DNA of 64,000 nt from Bacillota bacterium (lineage in GTDB: Bacteria; Bacillota; Dethiobacteria; DTU022), in NCBI GenBank assembly GCA_029782095.1, contig JAKOVL010000061.1, forward strand, positions 1 through 64,000, in the 5' to 3' direction. Positions 9,747 to 20,268 of the stretch are shown here, one piece after another. Position 1 is the stretch's first letter; each line of letters starts with the position of its first letter. A program made the position numbers and the translations under genes. Under the pieces are notes generated by a model. That model did no database searches, was not told the origin of the DNA, and saw only the letters and a program-made list of their open reading frames with translations.

Positions 9747-10991
9747 ATTAAAACGGTAAACAAGGAGCTATTTGCCGCGCTGGACATGCTGGAAAAAGAA
9801 AAGGGGATCAGCAGGGAGGTCCTCTTCGAGGCCCTGGAGGTGGCCCTGGTTTCCGCGTATAAGAGAAATTTTCAGGCATCGCCCAGCAACGTGCGCGTGG
9901 TGGTGGATCGGGAAACAGGCGATATCAAAGTTTACGCCAAGCTAACCGTGGTGGAAGAGGTGGAAAACCCACAGCAGCAGGTTGAGCTGTATGAGGCCCG
10001 GGTTTACGACCCCCGCTGCCAGATCGGCGACGAGATCGAAATGGAAGTTACGCCGAAAGAGTTCGGACGCATTGCGGCGCAAACAGCCAAGCAGGTCGTG
10101 ATCCAGCGCATCAGGGAAGCAGAACGGGAGCTGATTTATGAAACTTATATTGACCGGGTTGAGGATATTATCAACGGGCCGGTGCAAAGATTTGAACAGC
10201 GCAATGTGATCATTGACCTGGGTAAAGTTGAAGCCATTTTACCCCCTGAAGAGCAGATACCCCGCGAGCGCTACCGCCAGGGTGAGCGGGTAAAGACGTT
10301 TATCAAAGAAGTACGGAAGACCAGCAAAGGTCCCCAGGTAATTGTATCGCGGACCCACAACGGCTTCTTAAAACGGCTTTTTGAAATAGAGGTGCCCGAA
10401 ATTTATGAAGGCATCGTTGAAATCAAGTCGGTGGCCCGTGAGCCGGGGCAGCGTTCCAAAATTGCGGTCTGGTCCAAGAATAAGGATATTGATCCTGTGG
10501 GAGCCTGTGTGGGGCCCCGCGGCACCAGGGTGCAGGCCATCAGCAACGAGCTTAAAGGTGAAAAAATCGACATAATTAAATGGAGCGAGGATAACGAGGA
10601 ATTCATTGCTGCAGCCTTAAGCCCGGCCAAAGTAGCGGCGGTGGAGCTGCACACCGAAGAGAAGAGGGCTACGGTTATAGTGCCTGATAATCAGCTATCC
10701 CTGGCCATTGGCAAAGAAGGGCAAAATGCCCGTCTCAGCGCTAAAATAACCGGGTGGAAAATTGACATCTGCAGCGAATCGCAGATTGCCCAGCAGCGGC
10801 TCTCTTCACTGGGCTTAGCCACCATAGAGGAAGAGGAAGCTTCTGTTGAAACAAATTCTGAAAACAGCACCGCAGAGCCTGTGGAAACTGCGGCCCAGGC
10901 GGCGGAGCAAAACGAACCGGCGGAGGTAGACGAAGCTCTCCCTGGAGACACCGTGGAGAAAGGCGGGGACAGCGATGGTCAAACCACGTAA
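9747..10991 (+). CDS. nusA: Transcription termination/antitermination protein NusA; probable ATT start codon (ORF track begins at ATG 9786)
   Basis: S1/KH domains; DPVGACVGPRGTRVQAI. Upstream in-frame sequence ATT-KTVNKELFAALD-MLEKEKGIS restores the conserved NusA N-terminus and aggagg lies 8 nt before ATT. Confidence 0.93.
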   Translation: MKTVNKELFAALDMLEKEKGISREVLFEALEVALVSAYKRNFQASPSNVRVVVDRETGDIKVYAKLTVVEEVENPQQQVELYEARVYDPRCQIGDEIEMEVTPKEFGRIAAQTAKQVVIQRIREAERELIYETYIDRVEDIINGPVQRFEQRNVIIDLGKVEAILPPEEQIPRERYRQGERVKTFIKEVRKTSKGPQVIVSRTHNGFLKRLFEIEVPEIYEGIVEIKSVAREPGQRSKIAVWSKNKDIDPVGACVGPRGTRVQAISNELKGEKIDIIKWSEDNEEFIAAALSPAKVAAVELHTEEKRATVIVPDNQLSLAIGKEGQNARLSAKITGWKIDICSESQIAQQRLSSLGLATIEEEEASVETNSENSTAEPVETAAQAAEQNEPAEVDEALPGDTVEKGGDSDGQTT

Positions 10992-11259
10992 AGTACCGCT
11001 GCGTATCTGCCTCGGCTGCTATGAAAAAAAGCCAAAAAAGGAGCTGGTTCGTGTTGTCCGTACTCCCCAGGGTGAAGTGGTCCTGGATCCGACCGGAAAG
11101 AAATCAGGCCGCGGCGCTTATATCTGTCCGAAAAACGAATGCCTGAAAAAAGCGCTAAAGGGGAAGCGGCTGGAAAAGAGTTTGCAGCATCCCCTTGCCG
11201 CAGGCGTAGTGGATGAAATTATGGCTTATCTTGAAGAATACGAAAGAAGCCAGGCTTAA
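10975..11259 (+). CDS. rnpM: YlxR family protein (RNase P modulator RnpM family)
   Basis: PLRICLGCYEKKPKKELVRVVRTPQGEVVLDPTGKKSGRGAYICPKNECLKKA. Confidence 0.92.
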   Translation: MVKPRKVPLRICLGCYEKKPKKELVRVVRTPQGEVVLDPTGKKSGRGAYICPKNECLKKALKGKRLEKSLQHPLAAGVVDEIMAYLEEYERSQA

Positions 11260-11310
11260 ATCTATCCGCTGGAATCAAGCAAGGAGGGCATATTAATGGA
11301 GGTGTTTTAA

Positions 11311-13401
11311 ATGGCAAAAGTACGGGTCTATGACTTGGCAAAAGAGCTGGGCACAACCAGTAAAAAACTGATTGAAGTTATGGAAGGCATGAACATTGCA
11401 GTCAAGAACCACATGAGCACCCTGGATGAAGAACAGGCCCAGCAGGTTATCGCTATTCTTACCGGGCAGGCAGAAACAGAAAAAATGCAAGCAAAAGAAG
11501 AAGAACCGGCAGCGGTAGAGAAAAAGACGCCGCAGCCAGCTCCCGCCAAAAAAAGGGAGAGAAAAGATAAAGGCAGGCCGCGCGCTAAAGGGGCCGAGCC
11601 GGGACGGAAAGCCCGCAAGGCCAGTGAAGAGCGCAGGCGCTCAACTGATAAAGCAAAGCGGCCGCAGCTCAAACTGGAAGGCGAGGTTACCGTGGCCGAA
11701 CTGGCCGCTCACCTTGATGTGCCCCCGGCCCAGCTAATTACCCAGCTGCTGGATCTGGGCATTGTCGCCAATATCAACCAGGTGCTGTCGCCAGATGCCA
11801 TTGAGCTTATCGCCAGCGAATATGACGTGGAAGTAAAACATGTGGCGGATCCGGCGGAAGAGGAGCTGCTGGCCGGGGAAGAAGAGCCGGATCAAAAAAG
11901 GGTGCCCCGCGTTCCCGTGGTGACAGTTCTCGGCCATGTTGATCACGGCAAAACATCGCTGCTGGACGCCATCCGCAACGCCAATGTTACCGCCGGCGAA
12001 GTGGGCGGCATCACCCAGCACATCGGCGCCTACCAGGTGGAAGCGAAAGGCAAAAAAATTGTATTTCTCGATACTCCGGGGCATGAAGCATTTACGGCCA
12101 TGCGTGCCCGGGGGGCCCAGATTACCGATATTGCCATTCTGGTGGTGGCGGCAGACGACGGAGTGATGCCGCAGACCGTGGAAGCAATCAATCACGCCAA
12201 AGCCGCTGAAGTACCGATTATTGTCGCCGTGAATAAAATAGACAAACCCACCGCCAATCCGGATCGGGTTAAGCAGCAGCTTTCAGAGCACGGGCTGATC
12301 CCCGAGGAATGGGGTGGGGACACGATCTGCGTCCATGTCAGCGCCCTCAAAGGGGAAGGCCTGGAGGAGCTGCTGGAAATGATCCTGCTGGTAGCCGAAA
12401 TGAGCGAGCTGCATGCCAACCCGGATAAAGCGGCGACGGGAACAGTGATTGAGGCCAAGCTGGACCGGGGCCGCGGACCGGTGGCCACTGTCCTGGTGCA
12501 GGATGGAACGCTGCGTGTTGGAGATCCGATTATCTGCGCCACCATCTCCGGCAAAGTGCGGGCCATGATGAACGATAAAGGGGAGCGCATTAAAGAGGCC
12601 GGGCCTTCCACCCCGGTGGAAATCTTAGGCTTAAACGATGTGCCCATGGCCGGAGATCGCTTCCAGGTGGTAAGCGACGACCGCCTGGCCAGGCAAGTGG
12701 CGGAAAAGCGCTTTTTGAAAATTAAAGAAGCAACCCAGAAGTCGCAGCGGATCACCCTGGACGATCTGTTCAAGCAGATCCAGCAGGGGGAGGTCCGGGA
12801 GCTTAACCTGATTATCAAGGGCGACGTTCAGGGGTCCGTGGAAGCTTTGCAGGAAGCTCTGCTAAAGCTGAGCCTGGAGGAGGTTAAAATCAAGGTGATT
12901 CATGCCGGGGTTGGCTCGATCAATGAATCGGATGTAATGCTGGCCTCCGCATCAAACGCCATTATTATTGGATTTAACGTTCGCCCTGACAGCAATGCCC
13001 GCAAACTGTCGGAACAAGACCGGGTTGACATACGCCTGTACCGCATTATTTATGAAGCCATAGACGATATCAAGGCTGCGGTGGCTGGGCTGTTGAAACC
13101 GGAATTCAAAGAAAATGTGCTGGGGCAGGCCCAGGTGCGCCAGGTCTTTAAGGCCTCCAAGCTGGGCAACATCGCCGGCTGCTATGTCACAGAAGGGAAA
13201 ATTACCCGCAACGCCTTGATGCGTCTCATTCGTGACGGTGTGGTGGTGCACGAAGGCCGCATAGCCTCTCTGAAACGATTCAAGGACGACGCCCGCGAGG
13301 TGTTAAGCGGTTTTGAATGCGGCATCTTGCTGGATAACTTTAACGATATTCATGAAGGCGACATCATCGAAGCATATGTAATGGAGCAGGTTGTACGATA
13401 G
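11311..13401 (+). CDS. infB: Translation initiation factor IF-2
   Basis: [22 protein letters not shown]...[18 protein letters not shown]. Confidence 0.98.
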   Translation: MAKVRVYDLAKELGTTSKKLIEVMEGMNIAVKNHMSTLDEEQAQQVIAILTGQAETEKMQAKEEEPAAVEKKTPQPAPAKKRERKDKGRPRAKGAEPGRKARKASEERRRSTDKAKRPQLKLEGEVTVAELAAHLDVPPAQLITQLLDLGIVANINQVLSPDAIELIASEYDVEVKHVADPAEEELLAGEEEPDQKRVPRVPVVTVLGHVDHGKTSLLDAIRNANVTAGEVGGITQHIGAYQVEAKGKKIVFLDTPGHEAFTAMRARGAQITDIAILVVAADDGVMPQTVEAINHAKAAEVPIIVAVNKIDKPTANPDRVKQQLSEHGLIPEEWGGDTICVHVSALKGEGLEELLEMILLVAEMSELHANPDKAATGTVIEAKLDRGRGPVATVLVQDGTLRVGDPIICATISGKVRAMMNDKGERIKEAGPSTPVEILGLNDVPMAGDRFQVVSDDRLARQVAEKRFLKIKEATQKSQRITLDDLFKQIQQGEVRELNLIIKGDVQGSVEALQEALLKLSLEEVKIKVIHAGVGSINESDVMLASASNAIIIGFNVRPDSNARKLSEQDRVDIRLYRIIYEAIDDIKAAVAGLLKPEFKENVLGQAQVRQVFKASKLGNIAGCYVTEGKITRNALMRLIRDGVVVHEGRIASLKRFKDDAREVLSGFECGILLDNFNDIHEGDIIEAYVMEQVVR

Positions 13402-13434
13402 TGGCAACGCCCCTTGACGGGAGGATTAAAAATC

Positions 13435-13794
13435 ATGTCAGAAAATAGAGTTCGCCGGGTGGCCGAACAAATTAAAAAAGAAGTAAGCCAGATCATCCGC
13501 AGCGAAATCAAGGATCCCCGGATCGCCTCCCTGGTCAGCGTAACCGAAGTTCGGGTTTCCCGGGACCTGAGCCATGCTACCATTTATGTCAGCGTGTACG
13601 GGAGCGAGGCCGAAAAGCGGGAAACCTTTGATACGCTTTTGCGCGCTTCCGGCTTCATCCGCAGCGAGATTGGCAAGCGCATCCGGCTGCGGCGCACCCC
13701 GGAGATAAGCTTCGCAGAGGACAGCTCCATGGAATACGGGGCGCGCATTGACGCAGTTTTGAAATCTTTGCATGAGGAAAAGCATGATCAATGA
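13435..13794 (+). CDS. rbfA: 30S ribosome-binding factor A
   Basis: RVRRVAEQIKKEVSQIIRSEIKDPRI...VTEVRVSRDLSHATIYVS. Confidence 0.96.
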   Translation: MSENRVRRVAEQIKKEVSQIIRSEIKDPRIASLVSVTEVRVSRDLSHATIYVSVYGSEAEKRETFDTLLRASGFIRSEIGKRIRLRRTPEISFAEDSSMEYGARIDAVLKSLHEEKHDQ

Positions 13795-14771
13795 GCGATC
13801 GAGGTAAAATTATCAAGGTTTTACGAGAGCAGCATCTTTTCTGCCTGACAGCCCATGTTTTGCCTGATGGAGACAGTATCGGTTCGCTGCTGGCCCTTGG
13901 CGAAGCCCTCTCCAGGGCTGGAAAAGACGTAAAACTGTTTTCGCCGGGGATTGTTCCCAAAAAATACACCTTTTTGCGGGGCAGCGATAAAATAGCCACC
14001 GCCGGCATGGAGCTGCAGCCCGATACCGTAGTGATTGCCCTGGACAGCAGCGATCCGGAGCGCCTGGGTACCTTTGCCGAAACAGCTAAGCAGGCGCGCT
14101 GCCTGATCAATATTGATCATCATGTCACCAATGTGCGCTACGGCACTCTCAATCTGGTCGATCCTGAAGCTGCGGCCACCGGTGAGATCATCTACGGCCT
14201 GCTAACGGATATGGGGCAATCTTTAACAGCGAGTATGGCCGAAGCGCTTTACGTGGCCATCTCCACCGACACCGGCTCGTTTAAATATGACAATACCACC
14301 CCGACCACGCATCGTGCCGCTGCGGCGCTGCTGGAACACCAGATCAACCCTGCTGTAATCGCGCAGCGGGTATTTGACGAGCGGCCCCTTTCGTATTATA
14401 TGTTGTTAAAAGAGGCGCTCGCTACCCTGGAGCTGCACGGCGACAACCGCATCGCCCTGATCACGATCAGTAAAGATATGCTAGAGCGTTCCGGCACCAC
14501 GGTGGAAGATATTGACGGCATCGTTAATTATACCCGGGACATCGAAGGAGTCGAGCTGGGCATCCTGATTTACGTGGAAAGCGCTGAAGAGGTGAAAGTG
14601 GGCTTCCGCTCCAGGAGGGTCGATGTGAGCCTGCTGGCCCAAAAATTCAACGGCGGCGGCCATGCCAGGGCTGCCGGGTGCCGCATCCACGGTGCTTACG
14701 GTACGGCTAAAGAGGAAATTCTTTTGCAAGCGCAAAAGCTGTTGCAGCAAACTGAAGGCAAAGAGGGTTGA
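13791..14771 (+). CDS. nrnA: DHH/DHHA1 bifunctional oligoribonuclease/PAP phosphatase
   Basis: LPDGDSIGSLLALGEAL...INIDHHVTN...FNGGGHARAAGC. Confidence 0.92.
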   Translation: MSDRGKIIKVLREQHLFCLTAHVLPDGDSIGSLLALGEALSRAGKDVKLFSPGIVPKKYTFLRGSDKIATAGMELQPDTVVIALDSSDPERLGTFAETAKQARCLINIDHHVTNVRYGTLNLVDPEAAATGEIIYGLLTDMGQSLTASMAEALYVAISTDTGSFKYDNTTPTTHRAAAALLEHQINPAVIAQRVFDERPLSYYMLLKEALATLELHGDNRIALITISKDMLERSGTTVEDIDGIVNYTRDIEGVELGILIYVESAEEVKVGFRSRRVDVSLLAQKFNGGGHARAAGCRIHGAYGTAKEEILLQAQKLLQQTEGKEG

Positions 14772-14775
14772 CAGC

Positions 14776-15723
14776 GTGGACGGGATGATCATCCTCAACA
14801 AACCGCCCGGCCTGACATCGCACCAGTGCGTTGCGGCGGTACGGCGGCTGGTCCCCGGCGTTAAAGTGGGGCATGCCGGCACCCTGGACCCGGCGGCCAC
14901 GGGGGTGCTCCCCCTTTGCCTGGGCAAAGCTACCCGCATTGTAGAATTTTTAATGGATCAGCGCAAAGGTTACCGCGCCGGGGTGCAGCTGGGGGTATCC
15001 ACAGACACGGATGACGCGCAGGGTGAGGTGGTGAACCGCCGGCCGGTACCGCAGCTGGATGCCGGGACGCTAGACGCGCTTTTGCAAAGTCTGACCGGCG
15101 AGCAGGAGCAGGTGCCGCCGGCCTACTCGGCGGTGAAGCACCGCGGCCGGCCGCTCTACTACTGGGCGCGCAGGGGTGAGCGGGTAGAAAAAAAGCCCCG
15201 CAGGATAACCATATACAGCGTGGAACTGCTGGAGTACAATCCTTCCGGCCAGCCGCACCTCACCTTGCAGATTGCCTGCTCCCGGGGAACCTATATCCGT
15301 TCCTTCGCCGCGGAAATCGGCCGGCGCATCGGCTGCGGGGCCCACCTGTGGAGCCTGGAGCGCAACTTTGTCGGTCCTTTCACCCTGCAGGAGGCCACAA
15401 CCCTGGAAACATTGCAGGACGCAGCTGCAAGGGGCAGTTTGCAGCGCTTTATCCTGCCCATGGATCTGGCACTGCAGCACCTGCCCGCTCTGACCCTGGA
15501 CCGCAGGGCGATACTGCACCTAAAACACGGCCGTCCCGTTGATTGCAGCGACTGCGGCGCTGAAAATTTAGACCAGGCAGACGCTTTGCTGCTGCGGATT
15601 TACGGACCGGGGGGACGGTTTTACGCCCTGGCCCGCCTGGAAACAGCGGAGTCCAAGTCAATCTTGAAAACTGTAAAATATCTGGCAACTACCGGGGGAG
15701 AGCAGCACGATGGAGATGATTAA
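14776..15723 (+). CDS. truB: tRNA pseudouridine(55) synthase
   Basis: GMIILNKPPGLTSHQCVAAVRRL...VGHAGTLDPAATGVLPLCLGKATR; likely GTG start 14776 (ORF track start 14662 overlaps nrnA). Confidence 0.96.
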   Translation: MDGMIILNKPPGLTSHQCVAAVRRLVPGVKVGHAGTLDPAATGVLPLCLGKATRIVEFLMDQRKGYRAGVQLGVSTDTDDAQGEVVNRRPVPQLDAGTLDALLQSLTGEQEQVPPAYSAVKHRGRPLYYWARRGERVEKKPRRITIYSVELLEYNPSGQPHLTLQIACSRGTYIRSFAAEIGRRIGCGAHLWSLERNFVGPFTLQEATTLETLQDAAARGSLQRFILPMDLALQHLPALTLDRRAILHLKHGRPVDCSDCGAENLDQADALLLRIYGPGGRFYALARLETAESKSILKTVKYLATTGGEQHDGDD

Positions 15724-16714
15724 TGGCATTCATCGCTGGAACAGCATCGATAGAAGACCCCTGACCCTGGCCCTGGGAAACTTCGACGGCGTGCACCGGG
15801 GACATCAGGCCATCATTCGCACTGCAGTAGATGCGGCGAGGGCGGCAAAGGGGCGCAGCGCGGCCCTGCTATTTGATCCCCACCCCTCGATGCTGCTCCG
15901 GCCGGATCCTTCTTTTGCCCTGCTGACCGACCTGGTGGACAGGGCCGAGCTGATGGCCGGCCTGGGCCTGGATTATGTTATTGTGGAGCCCTTTACGGAA
16001 GAACTGGCCGCGCTGCCGCCGGAACGCTTCGTTGAGGATATTCTTGTCCGCAAACTCGCTGTCAGCGGAGTAGTGGTGGGCTACGATTATTCATTCGGCC
16101 GTCACGGCCGGGGCAAGGTGGAGACCATGGCTGCGCTGGGGGAAAAGTACGGCTTCACCGTGACCATTTGCCCGGCCATCAGGCATAAACAGAAGATTAT
16201 CAGCAGTTCGGCGATACGCTCCCTTTTGCAAAAGGGAGCGGTGGCCGAGGCGGCAGCGCTGCTGAATTATTATTTTTTCCGCCACGGCAAGGTCATCAGG
16301 GGCAGCGGTATCGGCTCAAAAATTCTTTACCCCACGGCCAACATTGATATTCCGGCACGCTTAATTCAACCGGGGCAGGGGGTTTACCTCACGGCGGTGG
16401 CCGGCCCGGCCGCCGGCGGAGAGCTGCTGTTTGGAGTGACCAATGTGGGGGCAAAGCCCACCTTCACCTGCAGCCGGGCGGCGATTGAAACCCATATCCT
16501 GGATTTTCAAGGCGATCTCTATGGCCGGACAATCTGTCTCTATTTCCTGGAAAAGTTGCGCGATACCAGGGCGTTCAACTCGCCCCGCCTGTTGAAAGAA
16601 CAAATCAGCCGCGACATTCTCCAGGCCAGAAAGCTGATTGCCAAGCGCTATTGCCGGCAGGTGGCCAAGGGCTGCGCCGCGCCCGGGCTGAAAGAAACCG
16701 GGGTAAAAGGGTAA
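15710..16714 (+). CDS. ribF: Bifunctional riboflavin kinase/FAD synthetase
   Basis: LALGNFDGVHRGHQAII...GSGIGSKILYPTANI. Confidence 0.95.
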   Translation: MEMINGIHRWNSIDRRPLTLALGNFDGVHRGHQAIIRTAVDAARAAKGRSAALLFDPHPSMLLRPDPSFALLTDLVDRAELMAGLGLDYVIVEPFTEELAALPPERFVEDILVRKLAVSGVVVGYDYSFGRHGRGKVETMAALGEKYGFTVTICPAIRHKQKIISSSAIRSLLQKGAVAEAAALLNYYFFRHGKVIRGSGIGSKILYPTANIDIPARLIQPGQGVYLTAVAGPAAGGELLFGVTNVGAKPTFTCSRAAIETHILDFQGDLYGRTICLYFLEKLRDTRAFNSPRLLKEQISRDILQARKLIAKRYCRQVAKGCAAPGLKETGVKG

Positions 16715-16743
16715 GAATATGTTTAGATTTGCTCAGCAAACCC

Positions 16744-16772
16744 TTGTAAGTGAAAGCTTTTTCTGTTAAAAT
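16744..16772 (+). promoter_or_regulatory. Sigma-A promoter for rpsO
   Basis: TTGTAA-17-TAAAAT followed by about 85 nt leader to rpsO. Confidence 0.65.
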
Positions 16773-16862
16773 TTTTAGTATTGTGAACCGCAGGCTAGGT
16801 TTGAAGTTACCCGCCTTCTTACTTGGCTGAGCGGCGATTACTACAAAAGGGAGGCTTTATAC

Positions 16863-17129
16863 ATGCTGGATCATGAAAAAAAGATGGAAATCATTGAGCG
16901 TTTCCGGATCCACGAAACGGATACCGGTTCGCCGGAGGTGCAGATTGCCCTGTTGACCGAAAGGATCAACTATCTGACCAGGCATCTGCAAACGCACAAA
17001 AAAGATTTTCATTCACAAAGAGGTTTGCTGAAAATGGTAGGCCGCAGAAGGGGATTGCTCAATTACCTGCGCGACAACTCCCCGGAACGCTACCAGAATC
17101 TCGTGGACAAACTGGGCTTGCGCAAATAG
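16863..17129 (+). CDS. rpsO: 30S ribosomal protein S15
   Basis: [53 protein letters not shown]. Confidence 0.98.
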   Translation: MLDHEKKMEIIERFRIHETDTGSPEVQIALLTERINYLTRHLQTHKKDFHSQRGLLKMVGRRRGLLNYLRDNSPERYQNLVDKLGLRK

Positions 17130-17139
17130 GCTATTTCAT

Positions 17140-17160
17140 GCGGGGGCAACCCCGCTTTTT
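17140..17160 (+). terminator. Intrinsic terminator after rpsO
   Basis: gcgggg-gcaa-ccccgc-ttttt (GNRA-type loop). Confidence 0.85.
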
Positions 17161-17204
17161 ACATGGATCATGCGCAAAGCATGAAGAAGGGGGAATGACG
17201 AGGA

Positions 17205-19355
17205 TTGGAAACTTTGACCATGGAATTGGCAGGTAGAACCCTGACCCTGGAAACAGGCAGGTTGGCCAAGCAGGCAGGGGGAGCGGTCTTTATCCGCTAT
17301 GGCGATACCGTGCTTCTGGTTACCGCAACCATGTCCAACGAACCGCGGGAAGGGATAGATTTTTTCCCGCTGACCGTAGACTATGAAGAGCGGCTTTATG
17401 CCGTGGGCCGCATCCCCGGCGGGTTTATTAAGAGGGAAGGGCGGCCAACTGAAAAAGCAATACTGAGCGCGCGGCTGACCGACCGCCCTCTGAGACCGCT
17501 GTTTAACAAGGCACTGCGCAACGCGGTCCATATTGTAGCCACCGTTTTGTCGGTAGACCAGGACTGCCCCCCGGAAATTCTCTCCATTATCGGGGCATCG
17601 GCTGCTGTTTCAATTTCCAAGATTCCTTTTGACGGCCCCGTCGGGGCGGTTCTCATGGGTTTAATTGACGGTGAACCGGTAGTCAATCCCACCGTGGAGC
17701 AGTCCCGTCAAAGCAAGCTGCACCTGGTGGTGGCCGGAACTAAAGATGCGGTCATGATGGTTGAAGCCGGGGCGGATGAAGTGCACCGCGATGATATTCT
17801 GCGCTGCATCGAGGCCGGGCATCGCGTCATCAAGGAAATTGTGGCGCTGCAGGAAGAGCTGGTTGCCCGGGTCGGTCTGCCCAAACTCGAGGTGGCGGCG
17901 CCTGAACCGGATCCCGAAATGGTGGACAAGGTTTCGCCTTTTATCCAGGAAAGAATCAATGAAGCCCTGCGTATCCATGAAAAGCAGGAACGGGAAGAAC
18001 GCCTTGACGCAATCAAGGATGAATTGCTGGAAACATTCGCCGAAGAATACCCGGAGCAGGAAGCTGATTTAAAAGCGATCTTTGAAGATATCTTAAAAGA
18101 GACCCTCCGTTCCATGATCCTGAACGAAAAAATTCGCCCCGACGGCCGCTCGCCGGAAGAGATCCGGCCCATCAGCTGCGAAGTGTCGGTGCTGCCGCGG
18201 ACCCACGGCTCGGCCCTTTTTACCCGGGGCCAGACCCAGGTGCTCAATGTTTGCACCCTGGGAGCGCTGCGGGATATGCAAATCCTTGACGGGCTGGGCC
18301 TGGAAGAGTCAAAGCGGTTTATTCACCACTACAATTTCCCGCCTTACAGCGTGGGTGAAGCCGGATTCATGCGCGGCCCCGGGCGCCGGGACATCGGGCA
18401 CGGGGCACTGGCCGAGCGGGCCCTGGAAAAAGTAGTGCCCAATGAAGATGTGTTTCCCTATACCATACGCCTGGTATCGGAAGTATTGGAATCAAATGGA
18501 TCTACTTCCATGGCCAGCGTCTGTGCCGGTTCCATGGCCATGATGGATGCCGGCGTCCCCACGGCCAAGCCTGTGGCCGGCATTGCCATGGGGCTGATTA
18601 AAGAAGGCGACCAGGTTGAAATCCTATCGGACATCCAGGGGATCGAAGATTTCCTGGGGGATATGGATTTCAAAGTAGCCGGTACAGTGGATGGTATAAC
18701 GGCCCTGCAGATGGATATAAAGATCAGCGGCATATCCCAGGATATTCTGGCCAGAGCCCTGGAGCAGGCTGACCGGGGTTACCGCTATATCATGGATAAG
18801 ATGAACGAAGTCATCCGGGAACCGCGGCCGGAGCTGTCTCCCTATGCGCCCAGGATGATCACCATGCAAATCGACGTGGATAAAATTCGCGACGTCATCG
18901 GCCCCGGCGGAAAGATGATTAATAAGATCATCGCCGAAACCGGCGTGGAAATCGATGTTGAACCTGACGGCCGCATTTTCATCGCCGCGGTAGATGTGGA
19001 GGCCGGCAACAAGGCCAAGGAAATGATCGAATCCCTGGTCATGGACGTGGAGCCGGGCCAGACGTACCTGGGCAAGGTAACCAGGGTGGAGAAGTATGGG
19101 GCTTTCGTTGAAGTTCTCCCTGGAAAAGAAGGGCTGCTGCACATATCCAACATGGATTACCGCAGGGTAGAAAAGACCGAAGACGTGGTCAACATCGGCG
19201 ACATCGTGGAAGTTAAGGTGACCGACATTGACGACAAGGGCAGGATTAACCTCTCCCGCAAAGAGCTTCTGGAAAAACCGACTGGTTATGAAGAGCGCCG
19301 GCGCCGCCCCGGACCGCCACGGGCCCGGGAGCACCGCCACCGTAAAAAATCCTAG
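17205..19355 (+). CDS. pnp: Polyribonucleotide nucleotidyltransferase
   Basis: RNase PH repeats, KH ([15 protein letters not shown]) and S1 ([26 protein letters not shown]). Confidence 0.98.
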   Translation: METLTMELAGRTLTLETGRLAKQAGGAVFIRYGDTVLLVTATMSNEPREGIDFFPLTVDYEERLYAVGRIPGGFIKREGRPTEKAILSARLTDRPLRPLFNKALRNAVHIVATVLSVDQDCPPEILSIIGASAAVSISKIPFDGPVGAVLMGLIDGEPVVNPTVEQSRQSKLHLVVAGTKDAVMMVEAGADEVHRDDILRCIEAGHRVIKEIVALQEELVARVGLPKLEVAAPEPDPEMVDKVSPFIQERINEALRIHEKQEREERLDAIKDELLETFAEEYPEQEADLKAIFEDILKETLRSMILNEKIRPDGRSPEEIRPISCEVSVLPRTHGSALFTRGQTQVLNVCTLGALRDMQILDGLGLEESKRFIHHYNFPPYSVGEAGFMRGPGRRDIGHGALAERALEKVVPNEDVFPYTIRLVSEVLESNGSTSMASVCAGSMAMMDAGVPTAKPVAGIAMGLIKEGDQVEILSDIQGIEDFLGDMDFKVAGTVDGITALQMDIKISGISQDILARALEQADRGYRYIMDKMNEVIREPRPELSPYAPRMITMQIDVDKIRDVIGPGGKMINKIIAETGVEIDVEPDGRIFIAAVDVEAGNKAKEMIESLVMDVEPGQTYLGKVTRVEKYGAFVEVLPGKEGLLHISNMDYRRVEKTEDVVNIGDIVEVKVTDIDDKGRINLSRKELLEKPTGYEERRRRPGPPRAREHRHRKKS

Positions 19356-19381
19356 CCCAAAAATCTGAAAGCTGAATGACC

Positions 19382-19425
19382 AGAAGGAGCACCCCGCGTA
19401 ATGCTGGGTTCGCTTCTTTTTTTAT
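19382..19425 (+). terminator. Probable terminator after pnp
   Basis: Imperfect stem agaaggagcaccc...gggttcgcttct followed by ttttttt. Confidence 0.5.
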
Positions 19426-19526
19426 TTCCAAAAGGGGCATTGCTCCAATTCAGAATATGCCAGTACAGATACGCATAGATATGCAGTAACAGCGCCTGGG
19501 CAATTTTTTGGGGACGGTGCATAATT

Positions 19527-20234
19527 TTGTGGCGCAGCTGGCGCAGGGCGGAAAAAATAGCCCTAATCTTATTATTAATGCTTGGCGGATTGGCCCTGAT
19601 TTCGCTGAGAGCGAGTTATCCCGCAGAACCGGAACCTGTCTATTTCGTCGAAAGCAAAGCCCCACTGGTGGCGCTAACTTTTGATGCCCTCTGGAGCGGG
19701 GAAAACCTGGAGGAGATCCTCGGCCTGCTGGAACGGGAGGCTGTCCGGGCCACTTTCTTTTTAAGCGGGACCTGGCTGCAAAATCACCCCGAAAAAGCTG
19801 CATTAATCCTCTCCGGCGGGCATGAAATAGGCAACAAAACCATGAGCCAGCGCATTTTAACGGCCCTGGATCAGCAGGAATTGGTGCAGGAAATCAAGGG
19901 ATTTAATGACCTGGCCGCACAAATCCTGGAGTACCGGCCGCGCTTGTTCAGGCCGCCGCTGGGCCTGTATAACGGGATGGTGTTAAAAAAGGCCAGGCAA
20001 CAGGGCTGTACAACAATTCTCTGGTCCATAGACTCATACGATTGGATCAGTCTAAACAGCGCGGAGATCGTCGAGAAAGTGGCGGGAGCGGTGCATCCCG
20101 GGGCGATCATTGTGTTCCACCTGGAGGCGCCCCTGCTGCCCCGGGCGCTGCCGGAAATATTAAAGCTGCTGCGGGAGGGTGGTTTTAAGCCCTGCATGGT
20201 AAGTGAATTATTGCAGGCGGAAGAGCAAGGTTAA
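19527..20234 (+). CDS. NodB-fold polysaccharide deacetylase-like protein (metal-binding His motif degenerate)
   Basis: N-terminal TM; VALTFDALWSGENLEEIL...ATFFLSGTWLQNHPEKAALILSGGHEIGNKTMSQ...LFRPPLGLYN...WSIDSYDW. Confidence 0.85.
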   Translation: MWRSWRRAEKIALILLLMLGGLALISLRASYPAEPEPVYFVESKAPLVALTFDALWSGENLEEILGLLEREAVRATFFLSGTWLQNHPEKAALILSGGHEIGNKTMSQRILTALDQQELVQEIKGFNDLAAQILEYRPRLFRPPLGLYNGMVLKKARQQGCTTILWSIDSYDWISLNSAEIVEKVAGAVHPGAIIVFHLEAPLLPRALPEILKLLREGGFKPCMVSELLQAEEQG

Positions 20235-20268
20235 GGCCGTTTTTTAATAAATAGATTGCCTTGAAGGG

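Noticed and set aside
18624-19340. 238-aa antisense ORF over pnp
   Set aside because: Antisense shadow of pnp, no SD or recognisable domain.
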